From Bacteroidaceae bacterium (lineage in GTDB: Bacteria; Bacteroidota; Bacteroidia; Bacteroidales; Bacteroidaceae): a stretch of 64,000 nt of DNA. The notes beneath the pieces are model-generated. The model saw only the letters and a list, made by a program, of their open reading frames with translations. It ran no database searches and was not told where the DNA came from. Location: assembly GCA_017461345.1 (NCBI GenBank), contig JAFTYP010000005.1:31001-95000 (forward strand), read 5' to 3'. A program made the translations under genes and the position numbers. Positions 45,226 through 53,350 of the stretch are shown here, piece after piece. Every line of letters starts with the position of its first letter. Within the stretch, counting starts at the first letter, position 1.

Positions 45226-45897
45226 TCATTGTTCTGCTTCCTTCACTAATTTACCATCGACACAACGATAAACGGTGCCAGGGAAGTAATCGGGCCATTG
45301 CATGTTATGTGTACTGAGAATAATGGCAGTATGCTTTTGGCGACGAATTTCGTCAAGGAGTGCAAGGATAAGTTCTCCGTTTTCTGCATCAAGATTTCCT
45401 GTTGGTTCATCGGCAACTATGACTTTTGGCTCATTCAAAATGGAACGTGCAATGCAGATTCGCTGTTGTTCGCCTCCAGATAGTTCGTAGATGTATTTGT
45501 CTATCTTATTGCTTAGTTTTACCATTTCCAGAACTTCTTTGATGCGCTTTTCTCTATCTGCCTTTCGTTTCCATCCGGTGGAACAAAGAACAAAGTCGAG
45601 GTTGCGACGAACTGTTCTGTCTCGTAAGAGTTGGAAATCCTGGAAAACAATACCCATTTGCCGACGAAGTGCGGGCTGTTGTTTGGTCTTTAGTAGATTC
45701 ATGTTAAAGCCAAGGACTTTTGCACTTTCGCCTTCTACGGGTATTTCTCCGTAGATGCTTTTAAGCAGCGACGACTTTCCACTTCCGACTTGACCAGTCA
45801 GATAAACCATTTCCCCTTCATTTACTTGAAGGTTTACTCCTTTTAGAACCAGAAGTTCGTCTTGGTAGATGTCGATGTCTTTGTAGTCAAGTATCAT
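45226..45897 (-). CDS. ftsE: FtsE-like ABC transporter ATP-binding protein
   Basis: FtsE with FtsX forms the division-site ABC complex that activates peptidoglycan hydrolases. The 223-residue ATPase has Walker A GQVGSGKSS, a Q-loop VFQDFQLLRDRTV (typical of FtsE), signature ELSGGEQQR and Walker B VIVADEPTGNLD. No ftsX is adjacent, so the partner must be elsewhere, and a LolD-like role is not excluded. It follows hisIE by ten bases and precedes lysC by 30. Confidence 0.85.
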   Translation of the reverse strand: MILDYKDIDIYQDELLVLKGVNLQVNEGEMVYLTGQVGSGKSSLLKSIYGEIPVEGESAKVLGFNMNLLKTKQQPALRRQMGIVFQDFQLLRDRTVRRNLDFVLCSTGWKRKADREKRIKEVLEMVKLSNKIDKYIYELSGGEQQRICIARSILNEPKVIVADEPTGNLDAENGELILALLDEIRRQKHTAIILSTHNMQWPDYFPGTVYRCVDGKLVKEAEQ

Positions 45898-45907
45898 GTT
45901 TGTTGTT

Positions 45908-46525
45908 TTAGTGCTTTTTCCATCCAGGATTGTGTCGTTCCATAAGTTCTGCTGCCATATCTTCGATGCGCATTCCTTTACTTGTTAGCAATACGATAAG
46001 ATGGTAGAGCATATCTGAACCTTCGTAAACAAGACGTTCGTTTGTGCCGTTTGTGGCTTCAATGACAAGTTCGAGGGCTTCTTCTCCAACTTTTTGTGCC
46101 ATGCGGTTCAATCCGTCTTTGAAGAGTGAGGTTGTATAACTGCCTTCTGGCATTTCTTTGTATCGCTGTTCAATGAAGTCATTAAGTTCGGAGAGGAAGA
46201 GCAAAGGATTTGGTTTGTTTTCTTCGCCCCAGCATGTGTCTGTTCCGGTATGACAGGTTGGTCCGTCCGGATTTGCTTGAACAAGAAGTGTGTCGTTGTC
46301 GCAGTCGCTTTTGATGCTGACCATGCGGAGGTAGTTTCCACTTGTTTCTCCTTTTGTCCAGAGGCATTGGCGTGAGCGGCTGTAAAAGGTGACCAAACCT
46401 GTTTCTTCTGTCTTGCGCAGTGCTTCTTCATTCATGTAGCCGAGCATGAGTACGGTTTTTGTTTTTGCATCTTGAATGATTGCTGGTACAAGACCGCCGC
46501 ATTTCTGGAAGTCTACTTTTGTCAT
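45908..46525 (-). CDS. hisI: Bifunctional phosphoribosyl-AMP cyclohydrolase / phosphoribosyl-ATP pyrophosphatase
   Basis: This fusion (HisIE) performs steps 2 and 3 of histidine synthesis. The HisI part (residues 1-110) has [32 protein letters not shown] and the metal-binding Cys residues in [25 protein letters not shown]. The HisE part has [17 protein letters not shown] and [10 protein letters not shown]. It overlaps hisF by four bases. Confidence 0.96.
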   Translation of the reverse strand: MTKVDFQKCGGLVPAIIQDAKTKTVLMLGYMNEEALRKTEETGLVTFYSRSRQCLWTKGETSGNYLRMVSIKSDCDNDTLLVQANPDGPTCHTGTDTCWGEENKPNPLLFLSELNDFIEQRYKEMPEGSYTTSLFKDGLNRMAQKVGEEALELVIEATNGTNERLVYEGSDMLYHLIVLLTSKGMRIEDMAAELMERHNPGWKKH

Positions 46526-47277
46526 ATTCTTACGTTTATGTTTTCTACTTTGAGGTATTCTTTTAGTTGTGGAATGCTTATTTGTCCAAAGTGGAAGACG
46601 CTGGCAGCGAGTGCTGCGTCGGCGTGTCCTTGTGTAAAGACGTCGCGGAAGTCTTCCATTTTGCCTGCTCCGCCACTGGCAATGACGGGTATTGTGAGCA
46701 TTGATGTGAGTTTATGGAGTGCGTTGCAGGCAAATCCTTGCTTTACGCCGTCGTGGTTCATGCTGGTGAACAGTATTTCTCCTGCTCCTCGGTCGTTGAC
46801 TTCTTTTGCCCATTCGAAGAGGTTTCGTTCTGTGGGTATGCGTCCTCCGTTGAGGTAGCAGGTCCATCCGTTTTCGTCTTCTTTTGCATCGATGGCAACG
46901 ACGCAGACTTGACTGCCGAAGCGGTGTGTTATTTCGTCGATGAGTTGTGGGCGACGCAGTGCTGCGCTGTTGATGCTTATCTTGTCGGCTCCTGCGGAAA
47001 GCATGCGTTCTACGTCGGCCAATTCGCTTATGCCGCCGCCGACTGTGAATGGGATGTCTATTTCGGCTGCTACTTTCTGCACCATGTCTGTGAATGTTTT
47101 TCTTCCTTCGTGACTGGCGGTGATGTCGAGGAAGACCAGTTCGTCTGCGCCTTGCTGGCTGTAGATTTTGCCCAGTTCGATGGGGTCTCCTGCTTGCCGG
47201 AGTTGTAGGAAGTTGGTGCCTTTGACTGTTTGTCCGTCTTTGACGTCGAGGCAGGGGATGATGCGTTTCGCTAACAT
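46522..47277 (-). CDS. hisF: Imidazole glycerol phosphate synthase, cyclase subunit
   Basis: HisF closes the imidazole ring using ammonia from HisH. The 251-residue TIM barrel begins [15 protein letters not shown] with the catalytic Asp and contains [43 protein letters not shown] and [12 protein letters not shown]. It overlaps hisA by seven bases and hisIE by four. Confidence 0.97.
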   Translation of the reverse strand: MLAKRIIPCLDVKDGQTVKGTNFLQLRQAGDPIELGKIYSQQGADELVFLDITASHEGRKTFTDMVQKVAAEIDIPFTVGGGISELADVERMLSAGADKISINSAALRRPQLIDEITHRFGSQVCVVAIDAKEDENGWTCYLNGGRIPTERNLFEWAKEVNDRGAGEILFTSMNHDGVKQGFACNALHKLTSMLTIPVIASGGAGKMEDFRDVFTQGHADAALAASVFHFGQISIPQLKEYLKVENINVRI

Positions 47278-48032
47278 AGGGTTCCCTTTGTTTCTCCTTC
47301 TGCGGAGGTTTTATGATTGTTTGTTTCTAATAGTCTGGCTATATCGATGCGTCCTTCATAGAAGGCTTTGCCGAAAACGACGGCTGGGATGCCGATGTTG
47401 TTGAGGGCGAGGATATCTTCTGTGCTGCCGACGCCGCCGCTTGCTATGAGGTGGCAGTCGGGGTAGCGTTCCATGATGTTTTGATAGAGTTTGAAGGCGG
47501 GTCCTTCGAGTGTGCCGTCTTTGCTTATTTCTGTGCAGAGTACGTTTTTTGTGCCTGCTTTCATGTATCGTTGGAGGAAGTCTTCGAGTTTGACATCTGA
47601 GTCTTCTTTCCAGCCATTGATTGAGACGAGTCCGTTTCTTACGTCGGCTCCGAGTATGATGTGTTCGGCTCCGTACTTTTCGAGCCAGCAGAGGTATCGT
47701 TCGGGGTCGGTGATGGCGATACTGCCTGCTGTGACGAGTGTTGCTCCGGCGTCGAAGGTTCGTTCGAGGTCGTCGTCTGTTTTTACGCCGCCTCCGAAGT
47801 CGACGGTGAGTTTTGTGTGTGTGGTGATTGCTTTCAGGGCGTCGAGGTTTACCACGTGTTTGCTTTTTGCTCCGTCCAAATCTACTACGTGCAGTCGTGT
47901 CATTCCCATGTCTTCGAACTGGAGGGCCATGTCGAGTGGGTTGCCGTAGACTTTCTTTGTGTCGTAGTCGCCTTTTGTCAGGCGGACGCATTTGCCTTCG
48001 ATTATGTCAATAGCGGGAATGAGTTCTATCAT
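47271..48032 (-). CDS. hisA: ProFAR isomerase
   Basis: HisA isomerises ProFAR to PRFAR, the substrate of HisF-HisH. The 253-residue TIM barrel has [23 protein letters not shown] with the first catalytic Asp, [32 protein letters not shown], and [16 protein letters not shown]. The second catalytic acid is the Glu/Asp region in [13 protein letters not shown]. The last residues ([10 protein letters not shown]) overlap the hisF start. Confidence 0.96.
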   Translation of the reverse strand: MIELIPAIDIIEGKCVRLTKGDYDTKKVYGNPLDMALQFEDMGMTRLHVVDLDGAKSKHVVNLDALKAITTHTKLTVDFGGGVKTDDDLERTFDAGATLVTAGSIAITDPERYLCWLEKYGAEHIILGADVRNGLVSINGWKEDSDVKLEDFLQRYMKAGTKNVLCTEISKDGTLEGPAFKLYQNIMERYPDCHLIASGGVGSTEDILALNNIGIPAVVFGKAFYEGRIDIARLLETNNHKTSAEGETKGTLC

Positions 48033-48622
48033 AGTTCAAGGAAGTTTCGGAGAATTCGTTGTCCCACTTCGCCACTTTTTTCGGGGTGGAATTGTGTGGC
48101 GTAGAAGTTGTCTTTGTGCATGGCGGCACTGAAGGGGTGTATGTAGTCTGTTGCTGCTGCGGTATGTTCCGACACGGGTACGTAGAAACTGTGTACGAAA
48201 TAGACGAACTCGCCGCCTTTGAAGTTGCGGAAGATGCCTTCGGGCTTTTCTATTTGCAGGCTGTTCCATCCCATGTGTGGTATTTTGTCTTCGTGTCGGG
48301 CCGGTATGAATCGTTTCACGTCAACGTCGAAGATGTTGAGGCAGTCCACGTTGCCTTCTTCCGAGTGGCGGCACATGAGTTGCTGCCCGATGCAGATGCC
48401 GAGTACGGGTTGTTGCAGTGATGGGATGATGCGGTCCAGGCCATGCTCTTGAAGGTAGCGCATCGCTCCCGAGGCTTCGCCTTGTCCGGGGAACACAACT
48501 TTGTCTGCGCTTTGCAACTCCTCGACGGAATCGGTCAGGAGTGGTTCGACGCCCAGGCGTCTCAAGGCGTGGATTACGGAAAACACATTTCCGGCATTGT
48601 ATTTCACAACGGCTATTTTCAT
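48029..48622 (-). CDS. hisH: Imidazole glycerol phosphate synthase, glutaminase subunit
   Basis: HisH releases ammonia from glutamine for HisF. The 197-residue class I amidotransferase has VVFPGQGEASGAM, the nucleophile Cys in LGICIGQQLM, and the His-Glu pair in FYATQFHPEKSG. It is the first gene of the minus-strand run and overlaps hisA by four bases. A TATCTTTG promoter element lies 28 bases upstream. Confidence 0.97.
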   Translation of the reverse strand: MKIAVVKYNAGNVFSVIHALRRLGVEPLLTDSVEELQSADKVVFPGQGEASGAMRYLQEHGLDRIIPSLQQPVLGICIGQQLMCRHSEEGNVDCLNIFDVDVKRFIPARHEDKIPHMGWNSLQIEKPEGIFRNFKGGEFVYFVHSFYVPVSEHTAAATDYIHPFSAAMHKDNFYATQFHPEKSGEVGQRILRNFLEL

Positions 48623-48650
48623 GCTGTTATTCTATATTATAATTTGGGCG

Positions 48651-48658
48651 CAAAGATA
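48651..48658 (-). promoter_or_regulatory. -7 element of the hisHAF-hisIE-ftsE-lysCA run
   Basis: The minus strand reads TATCTTTG, 28 bases before the hisH ATG. A matching TTTG -33 box is not visible. Confidence 0.6.
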
Positions 48659-48803
48659 CGTAAAAATACCGAAACTACGGCCTATAATGGTTAGTTTTTT
48701 TGCATTATAGGTCTATCTCTGCCTCCGGAAGTGCCTCGAAGTATCGTAATTCGGAGCCTTGTTCTTTAGGGTGTTGATATTAGCCCTTGTGCCTTCGTCT
48801 GAA

Positions 48804-48889
48804 AAAGGTGTACCTTTATGACAATAATGGTTAAGCATTATGGCCATAATGGTACACCTTTTTGGCAATAATCCTTAACCTATTTTGGA
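48804..48889. repeat. 22-bp phased array, locus 8 (four units, nested palindromes)
   Basis: Cores GGTGTACC (48807), GGTTAAGC (48829), GGTACACC (48851) and CCTTAACC (48873) step by 22 bases. Units 1 and 3 are reverse complements: AAAGGTGTACC (48804-48814) pairs with GGTACACCTTT (48851-48861). The enclosed unit has its own small palindrome ATAATG/CATTAT. The array lies 3' of the DUF3276 gene. The rest of the 346-base gap holds the his promoter. Confidence 0.92.
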
Positions 48890-48968
48890 GACAACCTCAG
48901 GGGAAGGATTGTCGTCGTATGGCGTATGTGATGAAATTGCTTCTGCAGAAAGATTTATGTCTGCGTAC

Positions 48969-49325
48969 TTAGAAGTCCAAATCCAACTTTATTGCACCTT
49001 CCGTCTCGTCCTGTTGGAGGTCTTCCTGCTGACGCTGTTGAGCCTCACCCTGTTCGTCGGTCACGAAACGGAATGCGTCGCGAAGTGCATCGTCGAACTT
49101 GCCGAAATCTTCACGAAAGAGGAATATCTTGTGCTTCTCGTAGTTGACGGTCGGCATATCCTGACTACCGCTCTGCATCTTCTTGCTTTCAGTGATGCAG
49201 AGGTACATCTCGCCACGTCGGTTCTGCTTTACATCAATGTAATAAATGCGCTGTCCGGCCTTGATAGTTCTCGAGAAAAGGATGTCTGCCTCACGTCCTT
49301 CTTGGTTTTTCTTTTCTGTTTCCAT
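48969..49325 (-). CDS. DUF3276 family PUR-like nucleic-acid-binding protein
   Basis: The 118-residue protein carries a PUR-alpha-like repeat: ILFSRTIKAGQRIYYIDVKQNRRGEMYLCITESKK, then KHKIFLFREDFGKFDDALRDAFRFV. PUR domains bind single-stranded DNA or RNA. The ends are charged and low in complexity (METEKKNQEGRE; QGEAQQRQQEDLQQDE). It is divergent from nusB. Its role in Bacteroidota is not known to me. Confidence 0.87.
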   Translation of the reverse strand: METEKKNQEGREADILFSRTIKAGQRIYYIDVKQNRRGEMYLCITESKKMQSGSQDMPTVNYEKHKIFLFREDFGKFDDALRDAFRFVTDEQGEAQQRQQEDLQQDETEGAIKLDLDF

Positions 49326-49422
49326 ATGCGTTTAGCCTGCTATTGACCCCCAAATTTCATCATATTTATGCGAACTGCCAAAAAAAGATGAGGGAAAATA
49401 TCGTATTTTGTGCGAAAATGAC

Positions 49423-49430
49423 TAATTTTG
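49423..49430 (+). promoter_or_regulatory. -7 element of the nusB operon
   Basis: TAATTTTG matches TAnnTTTG and lies 26 bases before the nusB ATG. A TTTG at 49407 is too close to act as the -33 box. Confidence 0.5.
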
Positions 49431-49456
49431 CGAACTCTAATATATAAAGGTGCTCT

Positions 49457-50401
49457 ATGATAAACCGTGAATTGATTCGATTAAAACTTGTGCAAGTGCT
49501 CTACTCATACCTTCAAAAAGGCAACCATAACCCCGATGCCTGCGAGAAGGAACTGCTCCTGAGTCTTGACAAAGCATACGACCTCTATAACTATATGCTT
49601 CAGTTGATGGTAGAAGTGGGACGCATGTCTGTCCGCATGTTCGAAGTCTATCAGAACCGAAGCAAAAAACTAAACGACGGCATACAGTGGAGCCGTAAAT
49701 TCGTAGACAACCGCTTCATCCTCCAACTCGAATCGAACAAACAACTCCGAACCTATTGCGACGAACAAGCCTTAAGTTGGGCCGACCATGAAGAATTCGT
49801 GCGAAACCTCTATTATAAGATAGAAGAAAGCGATTTCTACAAAGAATACATGGCCTCCGAAACATCATCATACGAAGAAGATCGAGAAGTGTGGCGACTC
49901 ATCTACCGACGCCTGATCGTCGATAACGAAGAACTCTCCGAACTGCTCGAAGACATAAATGTCTATTGGAACGACGACAAAACAATCGTAGATACCTTTG
50001 TCCTCAAGACCATCAACCGCTTCACATCCGAAAGCAACTCAGCCTTCCCCCTCATGCCCGAATATAAAAGTGACTCAGATCGCGACTTCGCAACCAAACT
50101 CCTGCGCAGAGCAATCATGGGACACGAATACTTCAGTGGCCTCATAGGCTCAAACACTCGCGGATGGGACCCCAAGCGAATCGCCCTGATGGACCGCATC
50201 ATACTCCAACTCGGACTCGCAGAAATAACAACATTCCCCAACATACCCATCAGTGTCAGCATAAATGAATACGTCGAGATTGCCAAGATGTACAGCACCC
50301 CGAAGAGCGGAAAATACGTCAATGCAACTCTCGATGCCATCGCAAAACAACTGATGGAAGAAGGAAAACTCGTGAAAAACGAACAAAACACCAATAAATA
50401 A
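49457..50401 (+). CDS. nusB: Transcription antitermination factor NusB
   Basis: NusB binds boxA RNA with NusE to prevent premature termination in rRNA operons. At 314 residues it is the long Bacteroidota form: an extra helical N-terminal half (INRELIRLKLVQVLYSYLQKGNHNPDACEKELL) and the classical domain at the C-terminus (LMDRIILQLGLAEITTFPNIPISVSINEYVEIAKMYSTPKSGKYVNATLDAI). It leads the nusB-yajC-ybbR-coaE-DUF5606 operon. Confidence 0.93.
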   Translation: MINRELIRLKLVQVLYSYLQKGNHNPDACEKELLLSLDKAYDLYNYMLQLMVEVGRMSVRMFEVYQNRSKKLNDGIQWSRKFVDNRFILQLESNKQLRTYCDEQALSWADHEEFVRNLYYKIEESDFYKEYMASETSSYEEDREVWRLIYRRLIVDNEELSELLEDINVYWNDDKTIVDTFVLKTINRFTSESNSAFPLMPEYKSDSDRDFATKLLRRAIMGHEYFSGLIGSNTRGWDPKRIALMDRIILQLGLAEITTFPNIPISVSINEYVEIAKMYSTPKSGKYVNATLDAIAKQLMEEGKLVKNEQNTNK

Positions 50402-50491
50402 GTAACATATTCAATCATTAAAACTGCCCACAATCCTATAATGCAGTTCCCTCGTCTCTAAAGAAACAGGGTCACGGAAAGGATCTATATT

Positions 50492-50794
50492 ATGCTCACA
50501 TTACTTCAAGCACAAAATGGAGGCAATATGTCATTCCTCCTTATGATGGTCATCATCTTCGGTATCATGTGGTTCTTCATGATTCGTCCACAGCAGAAAA
50601 AGCAGAAGGAAATACAGAACTTCCGCAACAACATTGCCCGTGGACAGCAGATTGTTACAGCCGGTGGCATCTATGGCACAGTCAAGGATATCGACGAGGC
50701 AGCAAACACACTCAAGGTAGAAATTGCCAATGGCGTTTGCATCACAGTGGATCGTGGCAGTGTCTTTGCATCTCCACAGCCAACTGCCAAGTAA
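50492..50794 (+). CDS. yajC: Preprotein translocase subunit YajC
   Basis: YajC is a small inner-membrane partner of SecDF. The 100-residue protein has a single N-terminal helix (MSFLLMMVIIFGIMWFFMIRPQQKKQKE), the RPQQKKQKE hallmark, and a small soluble domain (GQQIVTAGGIYGTVKDIDEAANTLKVEIANGVCITVDRGSV). ATG 50492 is used; ATG 50528 (MSFLLM) is a possible shorter start. Confidence 0.95.
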   Translation: MLTLLQAQNGGNMSFLLMMVIIFGIMWFFMIRPQQKKQKEIQNFRNNIARGQQIVTAGGIYGTVKDIDEAANTLKVEIANGVCITVDRGSVFASPQPTAK

Positions 50795-50835
50795 AAATCA
50801 CAAGGAAGTAACATCCCTCAGCCCTAACAGACATT

Positions 50836-51846
50836 ATGTCGAAGACAAATATCATCAAGCAGATAAAAGATAAACTGTTCGGGGAACGAAGCCACGAACT
50901 GCTTGTCTTCTGCTTCTTTCTCTTCGTTTCATTCTGTTTCTGGCTCCTGCAGGTATCGGGCGAAATACAAAAACATGAGGTTTCTGTCAGCCTTCGGCTC
51001 GACAGCATTCCCTCCGACGTGGTGATTATCGATTCATTACCGTCAACTCTTACTGTTACCATACAGGACAGGGGACTTGCTTTGGCCCGACAAGGTTTTT
51101 TATCTCTTTTCCAAAGCAAGTGTGTAAGCATCGACTTCTCCAAATATGACAGAGGACACAACGATGCAGAAGTACGCATTTCCGCACTCGATATTCAGCG
51201 AATGGTGTCGCGCGAATTCTCTGCTTCAACAGAGATTCTGTCTGTTCGCCCCGACACATTGCACTATACATACAACCATGGACTTTCCCGCACCTTGCCT
51301 GTCAGGCTGGCAGGCACAATCAAGACTTCGCAACAGAACTATATCCAGAACATAAGCATTGAACCTGATTCGGTGAAGGTCTTTGCTCCTGTTGCTGTTC
51401 TCGATACGATGCATGCTGTCTATACTCAGGCTTTCACGTTAGATGGGTTGCAGGAGTCGGTGAATTATGATGTAGAGTTGTGCAAACACAAGTTCATAAA
51501 GTATGATCCTCAGCAGGTTCGTGTCAATGTTGGGATAGGCTATTACACGGAAAAGACTGTCCGTGTTCCCATTATTGGTCTTAATTTCCCTGCAGATAAG
51601 CGGCTCAGGACTTTTCCTGCCGAAGTGTCTGTCACCTTCCGCATCGAGTCTGGTCGCTATCATAAGATAACGTCGGAGGATTTCATGCTTGCAACAACAT
51701 ACGAGGAACTGCTGCAGAACACCGGAGACGGCAAACTGTTGTTGCACTTGAAGGCGAGCCCCGATGGTGTGTCGGACATTAAGATTTCCCCTCAAGAGGT
51801 GGATTATCTTATTGAACAGGTTGTGAACGAGGACAATGAACTCTGA
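50836..51846 (+). CDS. YbbR-like domain protein
   Basis: The 336-residue protein has one membrane helix near the N-terminus (ELLVFCFFLFVSFCFWLLQ) and extracytoplasmic YbbR-like repeats (LPSTLTVTIQDRGLALARQGF, ILSVRPDTLHYTYNHGLSRTLPVRL, EPDSVKVFAPVAVLDTMHAVYT). In Firmicutes a YbbR protein (CdaR) regulates the c-di-AMP cyclase CdaA; no cyclase gene is adjacent here, so that role is unproven. It sits between yajC and coaE, a typical Bacteroidales order. Confidence 0.87.
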   Translation: MSKTNIIKQIKDKLFGERSHELLVFCFFLFVSFCFWLLQVSGEIQKHEVSVSLRLDSIPSDVVIIDSLPSTLTVTIQDRGLALARQGFLSLFQSKCVSIDFSKYDRGHNDAEVRISALDIQRMVSREFSASTEILSVRPDTLHYTYNHGLSRTLPVRLAGTIKTSQQNYIQNISIEPDSVKVFAPVAVLDTMHAVYTQAFTLDGLQESVNYDVELCKHKFIKYDPQQVRVNVGIGYYTEKTVRVPIIGLNFPADKRLRTFPAEVSVTFRIESGRYHKITSEDFMLATTYEELLQNTGDGKLLLHLKASPDGVSDIKISPQEVDYLIEQVVNEDNEL

Positions 51847-51849
51847 CAG

Positions 51850-52458
51850 ATGGAGGGGCTCTGTATCTTGGGAATAACCGGGGGGATAGGCTGCGGAAAG
51901 AGTTTCGTGTCGTCTATTCTGGAGGAGTGTTACTCTATTCCGGTTTATGACTGCGACAGCGAGGCCAAGCGTCTTATGTCGTCCGACGAGGAGATACGCA
52001 GGAAACTTATCGGACTCGTAGGCGAAGGTGTTTATTGCGGTTCGGTGTTGAACAGGAAGTTGCTGGCCGATTATCTTTTCGCCAATGCGGAGAATGCTCA
52101 AGGCGTCAATGCCATTGTGCATCCTGCTGTATGGCGTGACTTCCTGCGTTGGGCGAAGGAACAGTGTTGTCCGTTGGTTGCGTTGGAGAGTGCCATTCTG
52201 TTTGAATGTGGATTTAATGCCCGAATGGATTATGTGCTCTTCGTCGATGCTCCGGAGGAAGTGCGTTTGTGCAGGGCCATGCAGCGTGACTCGGCTACGG
52301 AGGAACAGATTCGGGCGCGAATGGACATGCAGCATCCGGAGGACTACCGGCAGATGTCGGATTTCATCGTTGACAATAGCAGGGACGACGACGGGTCTCT
52401 TGTTGGGGTTTTGAATAGGATTTTAGACGAAATAAAGCGTAATGCAGTAATAAATTAA
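51850..52458 (+). CDS. coaE: Dephospho-CoA kinase
   Basis: CoaE adds the 3' phosphate in the last step of coenzyme A synthesis. The 202-residue P-loop kinase has LGITGGIGCGKSFV, the substrate-binding YDCDSEAKRLM, and lid residues in RMDMQHPEDYRQMSDFIVDN. It starts three bases after the YbbR-like gene and is followed after 12 bases by the DUF5606 gene. Confidence 0.95.
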   Translation: MEGLCILGITGGIGCGKSFVSSILEECYSIPVYDCDSEAKRLMSSDEEIRRKLIGLVGEGVYCGSVLNRKLLADYLFANAENAQGVNAIVHPAVWRDFLRWAKEQCCPLVALESAILFECGFNARMDYVLFVDAPEEVRLCRAMQRDSATEEQIRARMDMQHPEDYRQMSDFIVDNSRDDDGSLVGVLNRILDEIKRNAVIN

Positions 52459-52470
52459 ATAGGTAATAAT

Positions 52471-52911
52471 ATGCTTGAAACTATTTTAGCCATTTCCGGG
52501 AAGCCCGGACTCTACAAACTTGTATCGCGTGGTAACAACAATCTTATCGTTGAAACCGTCGATGCGCAGAAGAAACGTTTCCCCGCTTTTGCGGCAGACA
52601 AGGTTATTTCATTGGCGGACATCGCCATGTACACCGACGAGAAGGAGGTTCCTCTTCGTGAAGTTCTGAACAACATCAAGACAAAGGAAGGCGGAAAGGT
52701 TGCTTCTATCGATTATCGCAAGGCATCGAAGGAGGAACTGTTTGCCTACCTGGGTGAGGTTCTTCCCAACTTCGACCGCGACCGTGTTTATCCTGCCGAT
52801 GCAAAGAAACTGGTTCAGTGGTACAACTTGCTTGTAGAAAACGGCTTGGACAACTTTGACGAAACTCTCCAGGAGACTGAGGGAGACAATATCGACGACA
52901 GAAAGGCGTAA
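52471..52911 (+). CDS. DUF5606 family protein
   Basis: The 146-residue cytoplasmic protein has a Bacteroidota-specific family start MLETILAISGKPGLYKLVSRGNNNLIVETVD, then KRFPAFAADKVISLADIAMYT and EVPLREVLNNI. The second half (EELFAYLGEVLPNFDRDRVYPADAKKLVQWYNLLVENGL) is helical. The function is unknown. As the last gene of the nusB operon it is followed by a strong terminator. Confidence 0.88.
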   Translation: MLETILAISGKPGLYKLVSRGNNNLIVETVDAQKKRFPAFAADKVISLADIAMYTDEKEVPLREVLNNIKTKEGGKVASIDYRKASKEELFAYLGEVLPNFDRDRVYPADAKKLVQWYNLLVENGLDNFDETLQETEGDNIDDRKA

Positions 52912-52949
52912 GGTTTTCTCTGCCCGACGTCGGTCCGACGGACTACAAT

Positions 52950-52992
52950 AACAGATGTTTTCGCAGTAGGCGAAAGCATCTGTTTTGTTTTA
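52950..52992 (+). terminator. Rho-independent terminator of the nusB operon
   Basis: AACAGATGTTTTCGC (52950-52964) pairs with GCGAAAGCATCTGTT (52970-52984) with one G-T wobble and loop AGTAG, followed by TTGTTTT. Confidence 0.92.
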
Positions 52993-53090
52993 TGTCTAAA
53001 GGTTTGGCTTACGCTTTTCTGCTCTGACGAGAAGGGTTCAGACAGATGGTTTGTATGGCATTTTAAGACACCCATGACGCAGTCTGAAAA

Positions 53091-53178
53091 ACAGGTGTAC
53101 CTTGTTGGCAATAAAGGTTAAGCATTCTGCCCATAATGGTTAACCTTTCCGACCGATTAGGCAGTAGATGTTTTCCGA
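53091..53178. repeat. 22-bp phased array, locus 9 (mixed core classes)
   Basis: Cores GGTGTACC (53094), GGTTAAGC (53116), GGTTAACC (53138) and GGCAGTAG (53160) step by exactly 22 bases. The last unit belongs to the GGCAGTAG class yet keeps the register of the GGTTAACC class. It lies in the 440-base gap between the convergent DUF5606 and Na/Pi transporter genes; the remainder of the gap holds two hairpins. Confidence 0.93.
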
Positions 53179-53283
53179 CGCCTCATTGGCAGTGTTACAG
53201 AATGTTGTGGAACGGCATGTTTCCTCTGCCGGCAACGGCGGAATTCCGACACCAATATCCTACCCCATTCGTTGAGATACACC

Positions 53284-53321
53284 GACGGGAACTATATGAT
53301 GTGGCATCATAAGTTCCCGTC
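53284..53321. terminator. Hairpin 3' of the second Na/Pi transporter gene
   Basis: GACGGGAACT (53284-53293) pairs with AGTTCCCGTC (53312-53321), with an inner ATGATG/CATCAT stem. It lies 30 bases beyond the minus-strand stop codon. No good T tract is seen. Confidence 0.55.
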
Positions 53322-53350
53322 TGCTGTATGGCGTTGTATCAGGATATAGC

